Assembly: GCA_020632955.1 (NCBI GenBank)
Contig: JACKEO010000003.1
Location: forward strand, 248,001-312,000
DNA: 64,000 nucleotides
Direction: 5' to 3'
Source: Alphaproteobacteria bacterium
Lineage (GTDB): Bacteria; Myxococcota_A; UBA796; GCA-2862545
The notes beneath the pieces were generated by a model, which saw nothing but the letters and a program-made list of their open reading frames with translations, was not told where the DNA came from and did not search any database. Positions within the stretch are counted from its first letter, which is position 1. Each line of letters begins with the position of its first letter. The translations under genes and the position numbers were made by a program. Below, in pieces: positions 1 to 8,931 of this stretch.

Positions 1-1
1 C

Positions 2-175
2 GTGATCGCGCCGCAGCCTCCCCCCCAGCCTCCGCCGCAGCCGCCGCCTCCCGACACCGACCTGCTGCCGCCCCAGCCTCCGCCCGACAGCGGCACCGAC
101 ACCGACCCCATCCCACCCCAGCCCCCGCCGCCCGACACCGACGACGACCCGGTGCCGCCCCAGCCCGCGCCGTGA
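2..175 (+). CDS. C-terminal end of a Pro/Gln/Asp-rich protein (5' partial)
   Basis: The reading frame is open from the window edge to a TGA at 173-175. The visible 57 residues are low complexity: runs of Pro and Gln with Asp-Thr pairs (for example PPDTD and DSGTDTD). This resembles the disordered linkers of the lipoproteins elsewhere in the window, so the parent protein is probably exported or surface-attached. The stop overlaps the GTG of the next gene as GTGA, which suggests translational coupling. No domain is visible, so the function cannot be stated. Confidence 0.6.
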   Translation: MIAPQPPPQPPPQPPPPDTDLLPPQPPPDSGTDTDPIPPQPPPPDTDDDPVPPQPAP

Positions 176-1143
176 CCGACCACGCGCTGCCCGCCGTGCG
201 GCAGATCTGGGTGGCCGAGGCGCTGCTCGACGGGCACGCCGAGGCCGAGGTGGTCGCCCGGCTGGAGGAGGCCGGCACGCCCGCGGCGCTCGCCGCCGAC
301 GCCGTGCGCGAGATCGCCAGCTCTCCGGCCCTGCTGGTGGCGCGTCGGCGCCTGCTCGCCCACCGCCTGCGGGTGCGCGTGGCGCAGGCCGGCGAGGGCG
401 CCGTGGAGGATCGACCCGACCTCGACGCGCGCGCCTTCCGCGACACCTACGTGGCCCTGGGCGTGCCGGTGCGCATCCCGGGCTTCTGCGCGGACTGGCC
501 GCTGGCGGCGTGGACCCTGGAGGATCTCGCGGCGCGCTTCGGCGACGTGGAGGTGCCCGTGGCGGTGGGCCGGGGTGCCGTGCGCGAGCCCGACCGCCGC
601 ACCCGCGAGCTCACGCAGACCCTGCCGCTGGCCGAGGTGATCCGGCGCGTGGAGGCTGGGGAGGACCTGTACCTGGTGGCGCAGCACCGCGTGTTCGAGG
701 GGCCGCTCGCCCCGCTGCTCGACGCGGTGACGCCGGCCGAGGGCTTCGCGGACCGCGCGCGGCTCAGGGGCGGCGCCAGCCTGTGGCTGGGTCCGGCAGG
801 CACCCGCACGGCCCTGCACCACGACGTGTCGAGCGTGCTCTTCTGCCAGGTCCTCGGCCGCAAGCGCGTGGTGCTCGTGCCGCCCTTCGCCGATGGCGTG
901 GCCGCCACCGCCCGCGACTTCTACGCGTCGGTACGGCTGGACGACCCCGCGGCCCGCGCGCCGGGCGGCGCGCTGCACGGCATCCCGGTGAGCGAGGTGG
1001 AGCTGGGTCCCGGCGACGCCCTGCTGCTGCCTGCCGGGTGGTGGCACGAGGTGGTGGCGCTCGAGACCAGCCTCAGCGTGTCGCTGGTGGGCATGCCCTG
1101 GCCCAACCGCTTCGACGACCACGTGGCCGGCCGTGTGGCCTGA
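172..1143 (+). CDS. JmjC/cupin_8-like Fe(II)/2-oxoglutarate oxygenase
   Basis: A 323-residue protein. Residues 1-80 are helical, followed by a cupin-like domain of the FIH/JmjC (cupin_8) type. The metal-binding facial triad is visible as H216-x-D218 in LHHD and a distal His292 in GWWHEV. The segment VRIPGFCADWPLAAWT at about 102-117 matches the family's N-terminal 'I.g....WPA..W' signature. Family members hydroxylate protein side chains or other substrates using 2-oxoglutarate, O2 and Fe(II); the substrate cannot be predicted. The GTG start overlaps the upstream stop (GTGA). It converges on the sulfatase-like gene with only 9 bp between them. Confidence 0.75.
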   Translation: MTDHALPAVRQIWVAEALLDGHAEAEVVARLEEAGTPAALAADAVREIASSPALLVARRRLLAHRLRVRVAQAGEGAVEDRPDLDARAFRDTYVALGVPVRIPGFCADWPLAAWTLEDLAARFGDVEVPVAVGRGAVREPDRRTRELTQTLPLAEVIRRVEAGEDLYLVAQHRVFEGPLAPLLDAVTPAEGFADRARLRGGASLWLGPAGTRTALHHDVSSVLFCQVLGRKRVVLVPPFADGVAATARDFYASVRLDDPAARAPGGALHGIPVSEVELGPGDALLLPAGWWHEVVALETSLSVSLVGMPWPNRFDDHVAGRVA

Positions 1144-1152
1144 CCGGCCCGG

Positions 1153-3612
1153 CTACTCGTCGTCGTCGAGGTAGCCGAGCTCGCGCAGCTCGCCCTCCAT
1201 CCCCGGCGCCGAGGCGTCCACGGCGTGGCCTCCGGGCTCGGGGGTGTGGACGAGGTCCACCGCCAGGGACCAGCGACCGGCGGCCTCCAGGGCCCGCCGA
1301 CGGGCGCCCCCCGCCGCCGGCGGCAGCGGGCCGGCGGTCTCGGTGATCGTCGAGCCCCCGTGCGTGAGGCTGAGCGTGAGGCCCTCGGGGTGCTCCGGAT
1401 CGCCGGCGGGGCGCACGAAGAAGACCTCCGCCATCCGCCCCTGCGGAGGCTGGGTCACCACCACCTGGCCGTCCTCCACCGCGAAGGTGGTGCCGCCCCA
1501 GCGGGCGCGGGGGTCGTAGGCCGGCCAGGCGTCGAGGAGGCCGTCGGGGTGCGTGAGCGTGAGCGTGACGGGCTCGCTCGCCGACACCGCGTGCAGGCTC
1601 ACGCGCCAGACGGCGGGCACCTTCCGGCCCAGCGCCGTCTCGAGGTCGGCGGGGTAGCGCTCGAGGGGCAGGGTGTTGGCCCGATCCACCCGCTCCGCGG
1701 GGTCCTCGTCGAGCAGGTAGAGCTCCTGCGTGCTGCCGCGGCGGACCCACTTCCGGTCGCCGGAGAGCACGCCCCAGCCCTCCTCCCCGTAGAGGGGATG
1801 GCCGAAGCCCTGGGGGGGCACGGTGTCGTCGGCGCCGTCCCCGCGGGCCAGCGGCGCCAGGGAGCGCCCGCGGACGTCGGGCACCTCCAGGCCCAGCAGG
1901 TCGAGCACGGTGGGCGTGAGGTCGAGCAGGCTCACGGGCGTGGACACCGCGCCGGGCGCCAGGCCGGGCGCGCGCACCACGAAGGGGATCCGGAGGAGCT
2001 CGTCGTGGAAGGTGTGGCCGTGCTCGAAGCCGCCGTGGTCCCAGAACTCCTCGCCGTGATCCGCGAACAGCACGGTGACGGCGTCGTCGGGCAGCGACTC
2101 GAAGAGCCGGCCCACCTCGTCGTCGAGCACGCGCAGGTTCTGGTCGTAGCGGTCGACGACCCACTGCTTCACGGCGGGGAAGTCGCCGTCGTCGGGCTGC
2201 ACGCGGACCAGGCGCGCGCGCAGCGGGGTGGCGTGGCCGTCGGGCGCCTCGCCCGCGAAGAGGTTCCGGTAGCCCCGGGGTTCCCGGTACGGGAGGTGGG
2301 CCTCCATGAACTGCACCAGCAGGAGCTGGTCGCGGCCGGGCCAGGTGGCGAGCACGTCGAGGGCCTGGTCCACGGTGGCGGCGGCGGGCTGGAGGATCCG
2401 GTAGTGGTAGCGGCCGAAGCCGCGGTGCGGCCCGAAGACCTGCGACAGGTAGGCGTTCGCCACGATGCCCGTGGTGGCGAAGCCCTCGGCGGCGAGCCGG
2501 TCCGCCAGGGAGGGCACGGTGGGCGCCTGCTCCGGCACCTCCCCCGTGAGCGCGCTGAGCGTGCTGGGCAGGGTCCACGGCGCCACCGAGCGCGCGGCGT
2601 CGAAGCGCACGGCCGTGGCGGCCCAGCGATCGAGGCGCGGGGTGGTGGGGCGCGCGTAGCCGTACATGCCGAGGTGGTCGGGACGCACGGTGTCGACGAA
2701 GGCCAGCACCACCACCCGCGGATCCTCGCGCGGGGTGTAGACCGCGGGCTCCTCCACGAAGACCAGATCGAGCCGCGTGTCGGGAGAGGTGGAGGCCAGC
2801 GACAGGCCGATCTCCTGCCCGGCCCAGCGGGACAGGTCCACCCGCACGTCGGCCCAGCCCGACCCCACCCGGATCCGGTCGACCACCTCGCGGCTCTCGC
2901 CGCGGCTCACGCCCACCTCGAGCACCGCACCGTCGGAGGGCCTGTCCGACACGATGGCGGGGGGGAGGATGCGGGCGCGGGCAGCGAGGAGGCCTCGCTC
3001 GGGCACCGTGAGGATCCAGTCGGCGCGCGAGGGCGCCGGCAGCAGCAGGCCGGTGTGGGAGCTGGTGCCCAGGATCACCGTGCGACGGAGGAAGTCCTCC
3101 GGCGTCTGGCCGCTGGAGACGTAGTGCAGCGCCTCTTCGCGGCTGGTGGCCCGGGGCCAGCTGAGCACCACGTCGGCGGGCTCGGGGCGGGGCGTGTCGA
3201 GGGGCAGCCCCACGTAGAGGACGTCCTCGTCGAAGCCGAAGGACCAGGCCCGGGACGCGCCGCGCTGGAAGGACAGGACCCGCTCGCCCACGCGCACCTG
3301 CAGGCCCGACGGCGCCCAGTTCCCGAAGGTGCGTGCGCCCACGCCGCGCTCGAGGAAGACGTGGAAGTCCACCGGCAGCGGGGTGGCCCACACGGCCACG
3401 CCGTCGGGGGACTGCGCCCGTCGGAAGGTCTCGAGCGGCGTGAACGTGGTGGGCGCGCCCTCGGCCCGGGTGGTGGGGGCGAGCGTGATGCGCGCCGGCG
3501 TGGTGCGACCGAGGCTGACCGCGGTGTGCACCGCGGTGGGGGGCGCGGGGGGCGGGGGCGTCCAGGTCCTCGGCGTGCAGGTACAGCCGAGCAGCAGCAG
3601 CGCGAGCAGCAT
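1153..3612 (-). CDS. Sulfatase-fold lipoprotein with Thr nucleophile
   Basis: An 819-residue protein with a lipoprotein signal (lipobox LLGC, Cys10), so it is probably membrane-anchored outside the cytoplasm. Residues 30-290 are a beta-rich region with no family I recognise. From about 297 an alkaline-phosphatase/sulfatase fold begins: VDTVRPDHLGMYGY carries metal ligand D307, and APWTLPSTLSALTG places Thr347 where sulfatases have Cys or Ser. FADHGEEFWDHG and GHTFHDELLRIPF supply the later metal-binding Asp/His residues. Thr at the nucleophile site is typical of LtaS-like phosphotransferases and phosphonate or phosphodiester hydrolases, so a true sulfatase is less likely. GGAG lies 6 nt before the ATG. 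Confidence 0.8.
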   Translation of the reverse strand: MLLALLLLGCTCTPRTWTPPPPAPPTAVHTAVSLGRTTPARITLAPTTRAEGAPTTFTPLETFRRAQSPDGVAVWATPLPVDFHVFLERGVGARTFGNWAPSGLQVRVGERVLSFQRGASRAWSFGFDEDVLYVGLPLDTPRPEPADVVLSWPRATSREEALHYVSSGQTPEDFLRRTVILGTSSHTGLLLPAPSRADWILTVPERGLLAARARILPPAIVSDRPSDGAVLEVGVSRGESREVVDRIRVGSGWADVRVDLSRWAGQEIGLSLASTSPDTRLDLVFVEEPAVYTPREDPRVVVLAFVDTVRPDHLGMYGYARPTTPRLDRWAATAVRFDAARSVAPWTLPSTLSALTGEVPEQAPTVPSLADRLAAEGFATTGIVANAYLSQVFGPHRGFGRYHYRILQPAAATVDQALDVLATWPGRDQLLLVQFMEAHLPYREPRGYRNLFAGEAPDGHATPLRARLVRVQPDDGDFPAVKQWVVDRYDQNLRVLDDEVGRLFESLPDDAVTVLFADHGEEFWDHGGFEHGHTFHDELLRIPFVVRAPGLAPGAVSTPVSLLDLTPTVLDLLGLEVPDVRGRSLAPLARGDGADDTVPPQGFGHPLYGEEGWGVLSGDRKWVRRGSTQELYLLDEDPAERVDRANTLPLERYPADLETALGRKVPAVWRVSLHAVSASEPVTLTLTHPDGLLDAWPAYDPRARWGGTTFAVEDGQVVVTQPPQGRMAEVFFVRPAGDPEHPEGLTLSLTHGGSTITETAGPLPPAAGGARRRALEAAGRWSLAVDLVHTPEPGGHAVDASAPGMEGELRELGYLDDDE

Positions 3613-3696
3613 CCGGTCTCCGGGGGGCCGTGTGGCACGGAGGGGGGAGCCTGTCCAGCCGCGCCGGCGCGGGGCGAGGCCGCGTCGGGCCGCGCG

Positions 3697-5439
3697 CTAC
3701 AGGCGGGTGGGCCGGTTCACCGGCAGCTCGCCCATCACGGTGGTGCCTGCGCCCTTCGCGCTCTCGATGATGACGTGCCCCCCCAGCAGGGAGGCCCGCT
3801 CCTGCATGCTCACGAGGCCCAGGCCGCTCGACAGCTCGTGCCGGGGGCTGGGGTGCTGGGGGTCGAAGCCCTGGCCGTCGTCCTCCACGCGCACCGCGAC
3901 CTTCTGCGGATCGATGCTGAGGGAGATGTCCACGTGGGCGGCGTTGGCGTGCCGGCTCACGTTCGTGAGCGCCTCCTGCACGATGCGGTAGACCGCCAGG
4001 CGGCAGGTGGGGGACAGCGCGCCCTCGTGCTCGCGGCCCTCCACCCGCAGCTCCAGCGCCAGGTCGTAGGCCTCGCGCGCGTCGTCGGACAGGCGGGTGA
4101 CCGCGGCGATCAGGCCGAGCTCGTCGAGCACGCTGGGATGCAGACCCCGCGCCATGCGTCCGATGTCGGCCACCACCTGGCGGAGCTGCTCGGCGATCTG
4201 CTGGCCCATGTCGCGCTGGGTCGCCTTGTCGAGGGAGTTCGTGAGGCCGCGCAGGCCCACCAGCAGGGCGGTGAGGCTGCCCCCCGTCTCGTCGTGCAGC
4301 TCGCGGGCGAGGTGGCGGCGCTCGTTCTCCTGCACCTCGAGCACGGTCTCGAGGTAGCGCTCGCGCAGGGCCTCGGCCGTGCGCTGCAGGGTGATGTCGG
4401 CCACGATGTGGATGGAGCGGTGGGTGGGGGTGGTCTCGTCGCCCACCGCGTAGACCGAGTGGCGGATCCAGCGCGCGTCCCCGTCGAGATCGAGGCGGTA
4501 GACGTGGTCCTTGCCGTCGGCCTCCACCGGGAAGAGGGCGCGGTCCTCGTGGAGCACGCGGCGGCGCCACACCTCGGGGTCGGCGGCGAGCTTCGCGCGG
4601 CTGAGGCGGAAGACCTCCTCGAAGGCGGGGTTGGCGTACACCACGCGGTCGCTCTTCAGGTCGTGCATCCACAGGGCCTGGCCGATGTGCTCGGCGATCT
4701 GGCGCACGTTCTGCTGGCTCATCCGCAGCGCGGCGTTCGTGCGCTCGAGGCTGCTGTAGGCGCCCACCAGGTCGCGGGAGGCCTCCTGGCGGGTGCGCTC
4801 GTAGTACCAGCCGAAGAAGCTCACGAAGCAGAGCAGCAGGATCTGCGCGCGGAGCACGTCCTGCGCCTGGCGGGTGGGCATCGCCGAGCCCGGTGCGTCG
4901 AGCAGGCCGTTCGTCTCCAGGCCGAAGAGCAGGAACAGGACGGCGCTCACGATGGCGGCGGTGAGCACCGTGGCCCGGGGGCCGGCCAGGAAGGCGCTCA
5001 CGATGGGGACGGCGGCCAGCCACCACGTGGCGGGCGCGCCGAAGCCGCCCTGGAAGTAGGCGATGAAGGTGAAGGTGGTGGCGAGGCCGCCCACCAGGAA
5101 CAGCGCGCCGGTGTCGGGGCGGCCGGTGCGGCGCACGAGGAAGGCCACCGACAGGTTCACCAGCCCCGAGAACAGCATCATCGACACGACGGGCCGGGGC
5201 AGGGGCAGGGGGCCCCACGCGTAGAGCGGGGTCCACTCCAGCATCGCGAGCACGAGGACGATCACGCCGAGCAGGGACAGGGAGCTGGCCACCACGAGGC
5301 GACCGCGCCGTTCGGTCTCGGGGTCGAGCCGCAGCTCTGCCGGCACGAACCAGCCGAGGAAGGCCTCCACGCTGCGGACGAGGGGCGGCGGAGGCGGACC
5401 CGGCTCCAGGGGGAGCGGGCCCTCGGGGAGCTCGGACAT
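3697..5439 (-). CDS. PAS-containing NarL-type sensor histidine kinase
   Basis: A sensor kinase of 580 residues. About six hydrophobic segments lie between residues 50 and 215. A PAS domain follows at about 247-357, then a HisKA_3 dimerisation region, ERRHLARELHDETGG, with phospho-acceptor His382. It ends in a HATPase_c domain with N-box EALTNVSRHA and G-boxes DDGQGF and GLGL. This layout matches NarL/DegS-type kinases that phosphorylate LuxR-type regulators. I chose the ATG at 5439 because GGAG sits 5 nt upstream; an in-frame ATG at 5463 is the alternative. No response regulator is adjacent. An orphan NarL-type regulator at 38580-39254 is a possible partner. Confidence 0.85.
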   Translation of the reverse strand: MSELPEGPLPLEPGPPPPPLVRSVEAFLGWFVPAELRLDPETERRGRLVVASSLSLLGVIVLVLAMLEWTPLYAWGPLPLPRPVVSMMLFSGLVNLSVAFLVRRTGRPDTGALFLVGGLATTFTFIAYFQGGFGAPATWWLAAVPIVSAFLAGPRATVLTAAIVSAVLFLLFGLETNGLLDAPGSAMPTRQAQDVLRAQILLLCFVSFFGWYYERTRQEASRDLVGAYSSLERTNAALRMSQQNVRQIAEHIGQALWMHDLKSDRVVYANPAFEEVFRLSRAKLAADPEVWRRRVLHEDRALFPVEADGKDHVYRLDLDGDARWIRHSVYAVGDETTPTHRSIHIVADITLQRTAEALRERYLETVLEVQENERRHLARELHDETGGSLTALLVGLRGLTNSLDKATQRDMGQQIAEQLRQVVADIGRMARGLHPSVLDELGLIAAVTRLSDDAREAYDLALELRVEGREHEGALSPTCRLAVYRIVQEALTNVSRHANAAHVDISLSIDPQKVAVRVEDDGQGFDPQHPSPRHELSSGLGLVSMQERASLLGGHVIIESAKGAGTTVMGELPVNRPTRL

Positions 5440-5461
5440 CGCTGCTCCGGTTGCGGCGCCC

Positions 5462-5467
5462 ATCGTA
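5462..5467 (-). promoter_or_regulatory. -10-like hexamer TACGAT
   Basis: TACGAT on the minus strand lies 22 nt upstream of the kinase ATG in a 63-bp divergent gap. It fits the TANNNT pattern expected for a housekeeping -10 element. No convincing -35 was found. Confidence 0.35.
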
Positions 5468-5502
5468 GCGCGGCATCACGCCCGCGGGTCCACGGAGGTC
5501 GC

Positions 5503-7209
5503 GTGCAGCTCGTGGTGCCGATGGCCGGCTTCGGCGAACGCTTCCGCCGCGCCGGCTTCGACCGGCCCAAGCCCCTGGTGCAGATCGAGGGACGGCCCAT
5601 GATCGCCTGGGTCCTCGAGCTCTTCCCGGGCGTCGACGACCCGCTGTGCCTGGTGAACGCCGACCACCTCGCCCACGCCGACTGGGGACTCGAGGCGGCG
5701 ATCCGCGCGGTGCGGCCGGCGGCGCGCGTGGTGCCCGTGCCGGCGCACCGACGCGGTCCGGTGCACACGCTGGCGCTCGGCCTCGACCACGTCGATCCCG
5801 ACGACGACGTGCTGGTGAGCGTGTGCGACCTGGCCTTCCCCTGGGACCTGGCCCACTTCCGCCGGTGGGTGGCGGCGGCGCGCGCCGACGCGGCCGTCGT
5901 GGTCTACCGGGGCTTCCACCCCCACTTCCTGCGGTCCACCCACTACGGCTTCCTGCGGGAGGAGGGCCGCTGGGCCGTGGAGATCCGCGAGAAGCACGTC
6001 TTCACCGACGACCCGATCGGGCAGCGGGAGCCCTGCTCCAACGGCGTGTACTGGTGGCGCTCGGGCGCGCTGCTCGCCCGCACGGTGCGCGCGGTGGACG
6101 GGGACCCCGGGCTGGCGATCGCGGGGGAGCACTACCCGGCCCAGGCCATCGGCGTGCTGGTGGACGAGGGGCGGGACGTCGCGGTGTACGACACCACCCA
6201 CTACCTGCAGTGGGGCAACCCCGAGGATCTGGGCGAGGAGCGTGCGGCCGCGCGGGCCTTCGCCGATCGCCTGTCGCCGCCGCCGCGGGGACCCGACCTC
6301 GACGCCACCCTGCTGCTGCCGCTGGCGGGCCTGGGTCAGCGCTTCGCCGACGCCGGCTACGCCCTGCCCAAGCCGCTGCTCGAGGTGGACGGGCGGCCGA
6401 TGGTGGTGTCGAGCGCGCGCGGCCTGCCGCCGTGTGCGCGACAGGTCTTCGTGCTGCGTCAGGACCAGCCCGGCCTGGAAGCCCTCCAGACGGCGCTGCG
6501 ATCGGCCTGGCCCCAGGGTCGTCAGGTGGTGCTCCCGGGCGCCACCGACGGACAGGCGCGCACGGTGGTCACGGGCCTCGACGAGGCCGGCGTGCCCGAC
6601 GACGAGCCGGTGATCGTGGGGGTGTGCGACACCGGCCTGCAGGTGGACGGCGAGGCGCACGCGGCGCTGCTCGGCGAGGCCGACGTGCTGGTGTGGACCA
6701 TGCACGGCCACCCCGGAGCCCTGGCCCGTCCGGAGCACTACGGCTGGGTGGACGCCTCGGACGGTCGGGTGCGCGGGGTGTCGGTGAAGGTGCCCCTGGC
6801 CGACCCGGCCACGGATCCGGCGATCGTGGGCGTGTTCAGCTTCCGTCGCGCGGGCGATCTGCGACGCGCCTTCGCCGCGCTCCTGGCCCGGGACGGTCGG
6901 GTGCGCGGCGAGCTCTACCTCGACAGCCTCGTCACCGACGCGCTGGCGCTCGGGCTGGACGTGCGGGTGATGCCCGTGCGTCGCTACTTCGGGTGGGGCA
7001 CGCCGGACGACCTGCGCACCTACACGTACTGGCAGGGCTTCTTCCATCACTGGCCGCACCACCCGTACCGGCTGCAGGACGATCCCGCGGTGGCGCCCGA
7101 GGCGGTGGCGCGCCTCGCCGCGGCCTCGGCCTTCGACCCGCCGGCCCCGCTGCCGCCGCGGGGCTCGCACGGCGCGCAGGGGATAGGCGGCGTTCCGGAG
7201 GAGCCGTGA
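5503..7209 (+). CDS. Tandemly duplicated sugar nucleotidyltransferase
   Basis: A 568-residue protein made of two nucleotidyltransferase domains in tandem. Each opens with the NTP-binding signature: VVPMAGFGERF followed by RPKPLV (residues 3-27), and LLPLAGLGQRF followed by LPKPLL (about 270-295). Each half also has an acidic metal-site candidate (VSVCDLAF and VGVCDTGL) and ends with a WG-P/T-x-D-L motif. Such enzymes make NDP-sugars or CDP-alcohols from sugar or alcohol phosphates. Fusion of two copies is unusual. The GTG start is chosen because GGAGG sits 4 nt upstream; there is no in-frame ATG nearby. Its stop overlaps the next GTG (GTGA), beginning a three-gene coupled cassette. Confidence 0.75.
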   Translation: MQLVVPMAGFGERFRRAGFDRPKPLVQIEGRPMIAWVLELFPGVDDPLCLVNADHLAHADWGLEAAIRAVRPAARVVPVPAHRRGPVHTLALGLDHVDPDDDVLVSVCDLAFPWDLAHFRRWVAAARADAAVVVYRGFHPHFLRSTHYGFLREEGRWAVEIREKHVFTDDPIGQREPCSNGVYWWRSGALLARTVRAVDGDPGLAIAGEHYPAQAIGVLVDEGRDVAVYDTTHYLQWGNPEDLGEERAAARAFADRLSPPPRGPDLDATLLLPLAGLGQRFADAGYALPKPLLEVDGRPMVVSSARGLPPCARQVFVLRQDQPGLEALQTALRSAWPQGRQVVLPGATDGQARTVVTGLDEAGVPDDEPVIVGVCDTGLQVDGEAHAALLGEADVLVWTMHGHPGALARPEHYGWVDASDGRVRGVSVKVPLADPATDPAIVGVFSFRRAGDLRRAFAALLARDGRVRGELYLDSLVTDALALGLDVRVMPVRRYFGWGTPDDLRTYTYWQGFFHHWPHHPYRLQDDPAVAPEAVARLAAASAFDPPAPLPPRGSHGAQGIGGVPEEP

Positions 7210-7919
7210 CCCGCCTGTCGCTCGTGGTGCCCTGCTACAACGAGGCCAGGAACCTGCCGTTGCTGGTGGATCGCTGTGCCGTGGTCTTCGGCGATCGGGC
7301 CGACGTCGAGGTGGTGCTCGTCGACAACGGCTCCACCGACGAGAGCGCCACGCTCCTGCCCGAGCTGCTGGCACCCCACGGCTGGGGCCGGTCGGTGCGG
7401 GTGGAGCCGAACCAGGGCTACGGCGGCGGCATCCTCGCGGGGCTGCGCGCGGCCACGGGCGAGATCCTCGCCTGGACCCACGCCGACCTGCAGACCGACC
7501 CGCACGACGCGCTGGTGGGCCTGGAGCGCTTCGACCGCGCCGACGACCCCAGCCGGGTGTTCGTGAAGGGACGGCGCTTCGGTCGCCCCGTGGCCGACGT
7601 GGTGTTCACCGTGGGCATGGCCGCCTTCGAGACGGCGCTGCTGGGCGTGGCGCTCTGGGACATCAACGCCCAGCCCACGATGTTCCACCGGGACTTCTTC
7701 GTCACCTGGGCCGACCCGCCCACGGACTTCTCGCTCGATCTGTACGCCTACCAGAAGGCGGTGCGCGACGGCCTCGACGTGCAGCGATTCCCCGTGCACT
7801 TCGGCCCTCGTGCCCACGGCCAGAGCCGCTGGAACGTGGACTGGACCAGCCGCTACCGCTTCATCCGCCGCACGGTGGACTACAGCCTCACGCTGCGCCG
7901 CGAGCTGGGGCGGCGGTGA
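7206..7919 (+). CDS. Family 2 glycosyltransferase
   Basis: A 237-residue GT-A fold enzyme. The N-terminus LSLVVPCYNEARNLPLL and the EVVLVDNGSTDES segment form the nucleotide-sugar site. THADLQTDP supplies the metal-binding acidic motif in place of the usual DADLQ. It resembles dolichyl/polyprenyl-phosphate sugar transferases but lacks C-terminal membrane helices. It starts at GTG overlapping the nucleotidyltransferase stop (GTGA) and ends in another GTGA overlap, so all three genes are probably co-translated. A role in building a cell-surface glycan from the activated donor made upstream is inferred. Confidence 0.85.
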   Translation: MTRLSLVVPCYNEARNLPLLVDRCAVVFGDRADVEVVLVDNGSTDESATLLPELLAPHGWGRSVRVEPNQGYGGGILAGLRAATGEILAWTHADLQTDPHDALVGLERFDRADDPSRVFVKGRRFGRPVADVVFTVGMAAFETALLGVALWDINAQPTMFHRDFFVTWADPPTDFSLDLYAYQKAVRDGLDVQRFPVHFGPRAHGQSRWNVDWTSRYRFIRRTVDYSLTLRRELGRR

Positions 7920-8503
7920 TCGTCGTCGCCCATCGGCGCAACGGGCTGGAGGCGCTGCGGGCCACGCCCGCCCACCTGGGGGTGGAGGTGGACGTGCGCA
8001 GCGAGGGCGGCGCGCTGGTGGTGGCCCACGACCCCGGCGAACGGGGACCGCGCTGGGAGGACTGGCTCGCCGCCTACCGCCACGCGCTGCTGGTGGTGAA
8101 CCTCAAGGAGGAGGGCCTCATCGCGCCCGCGCTGGCGGCTGCGGAGGCCGCGGGGGTGGCGGACCTCTTCCTGCTGGGGCCCGACCCCGGCGAGGCGCTG
8201 CCCTGGTGGCGGGGGGGCGAGGGCCGCGTGGCGGTGCGGGTGAGCGAGGTGCACCACCCGGGCACGGCGCTGGGCCTGCAGGGCCTGGCGCGGTGGGTGT
8301 GGCTCGACGGCTTCGACGGCTTCCCGGTGGCGCCCGACGTGGTGCAGGCGCTGAGGGCCGCCGGCTACCGCATCTGCCTGGTGTCGCCGGAGCTGTACGG
8401 TCGACCCGAGGGCGAGGTGGAGGCGTACCGCGCGGCCGCCGACGCCACCGGCGTCGCCTTCGACGCGGTCTGCACGCGCTGCTGGGATGCCTGGGGCGGC
8501 TGA
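7916..8503 (+). CDS. Glycerophosphodiester phosphodiesterase-like protein
   Basis: A 195-residue protein with a compact TIM-barrel-like pattern. VVAHRRNGLEAL at the N-terminus, VEVDVRSEGG near residue 30 and VVAHDPGE near 42 match the GDPD/PI-PLC signature (His-Arg, Glu-x-Asp, His-Asp). It is shorter than typical GDPDs (about 240-250 residues). It has no signal peptide, so it would act in the cytoplasm. The GTGA coupling to the glycosyltransferase suggests a part in removing or processing a phosphodiester-linked glycan substituent. Substrate is unknown. Confidence 0.6.
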   Translation: MIVVAHRRNGLEALRATPAHLGVEVDVRSEGGALVVAHDPGERGPRWEDWLAAYRHALLVVNLKEEGLIAPALAAAEAAGVADLFLLGPDPGEALPWWRGGEGRVAVRVSEVHHPGTALGLQGLARWVWLDGFDGFPVAPDVVQALRAAGYRICLVSPELYGRPEGEVEAYRAAADATGVAFDAVCTRCWDAWGG

Positions 8504-8511
8504 CCCCCCGG

Positions 8512-8931
8512 TCAGGCCGGGGCGTCGCGGAACACCCAGAACTTCTGGCCGACGAAGTTGAGGATCATCGAGCAGCCCGTGGCGGACACGACCGAGCCGA
8601 GCTCCGCCAGCTGCTGGTCGAGGCCCAGCCCGAGGGTCACCCAGAGCGCGCCGCGGTTCACGGTCACGTTCACGACGGCCGCGAGGGCGTACAGGGCCAG
8701 GAAGCGGGCGGTCTCGCCGGACGCGGGGGTGCGATCGGGGAAGGTCCAGAACTTGGCGAGCAGGTAGGCCACGGTGGTGCCGAGCACGTAGGCCACGGCC
8801 TTGCTGGCGTCGTACCGCCCGTCGAACACCGTGTAGAGCAGCAGGAAGTAGGTGCCGAAGTCCACGAGGGTGGCGAGCACGCCCGCCGCGATGAACTTCG
8901 CGAGCTGGCGACGGGTGTCAGCGTCCATCAT
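8512..8931 (-). CDS. GtrA-like membrane protein
   Basis: A 139-residue protein with four predicted transmembrane segments, the usual size and layout of the GtrA/DPMS1 family, which helps translocate lipid-linked sugars. Conserved features include FIAAGVLATLVDFGTYF near the N-terminus, the KFWTF stretch after TM2, and NFVGQKFWVF at the end. The start is ATGATG at 8931/8928; the first ATG overlaps the stop of the upstream binding-protein gene (ATGA). It converges on the GDPD-like gene with 8 bp between stops. It may serve the neighbouring glycan cassette although it is on the other strand. Confidence 0.85.
   Translation of the reverse strand: MMDADTRRQLAKFIAAGVLATLVDFGTYFLLLYTVFDGRYDASKAVAYVLGTTVAYLLAKFWTFPDRTPASGETARFLALYALAAVVNVTVNRGALWVTLGLGLDQQLAELGSVVSATGCSMILNFVGQKFWVFRDAPA

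Noticed and set aside
1073..5479. A 1,468-residue minus-strand frame across two genes
   Set aside because: It is out of frame with both the sulfatase-like gene and the kinase, which have clear motifs; its composition is Arg/Pro-rich noise.
1225..7209. A 1,994-residue plus-strand frame that includes the nucleotidyltransferase
   Set aside because: The first 1,400 residues run antisense to the sulfatase and kinase genes. The real gene begins at the GTG at 5503 with a ribosome site.
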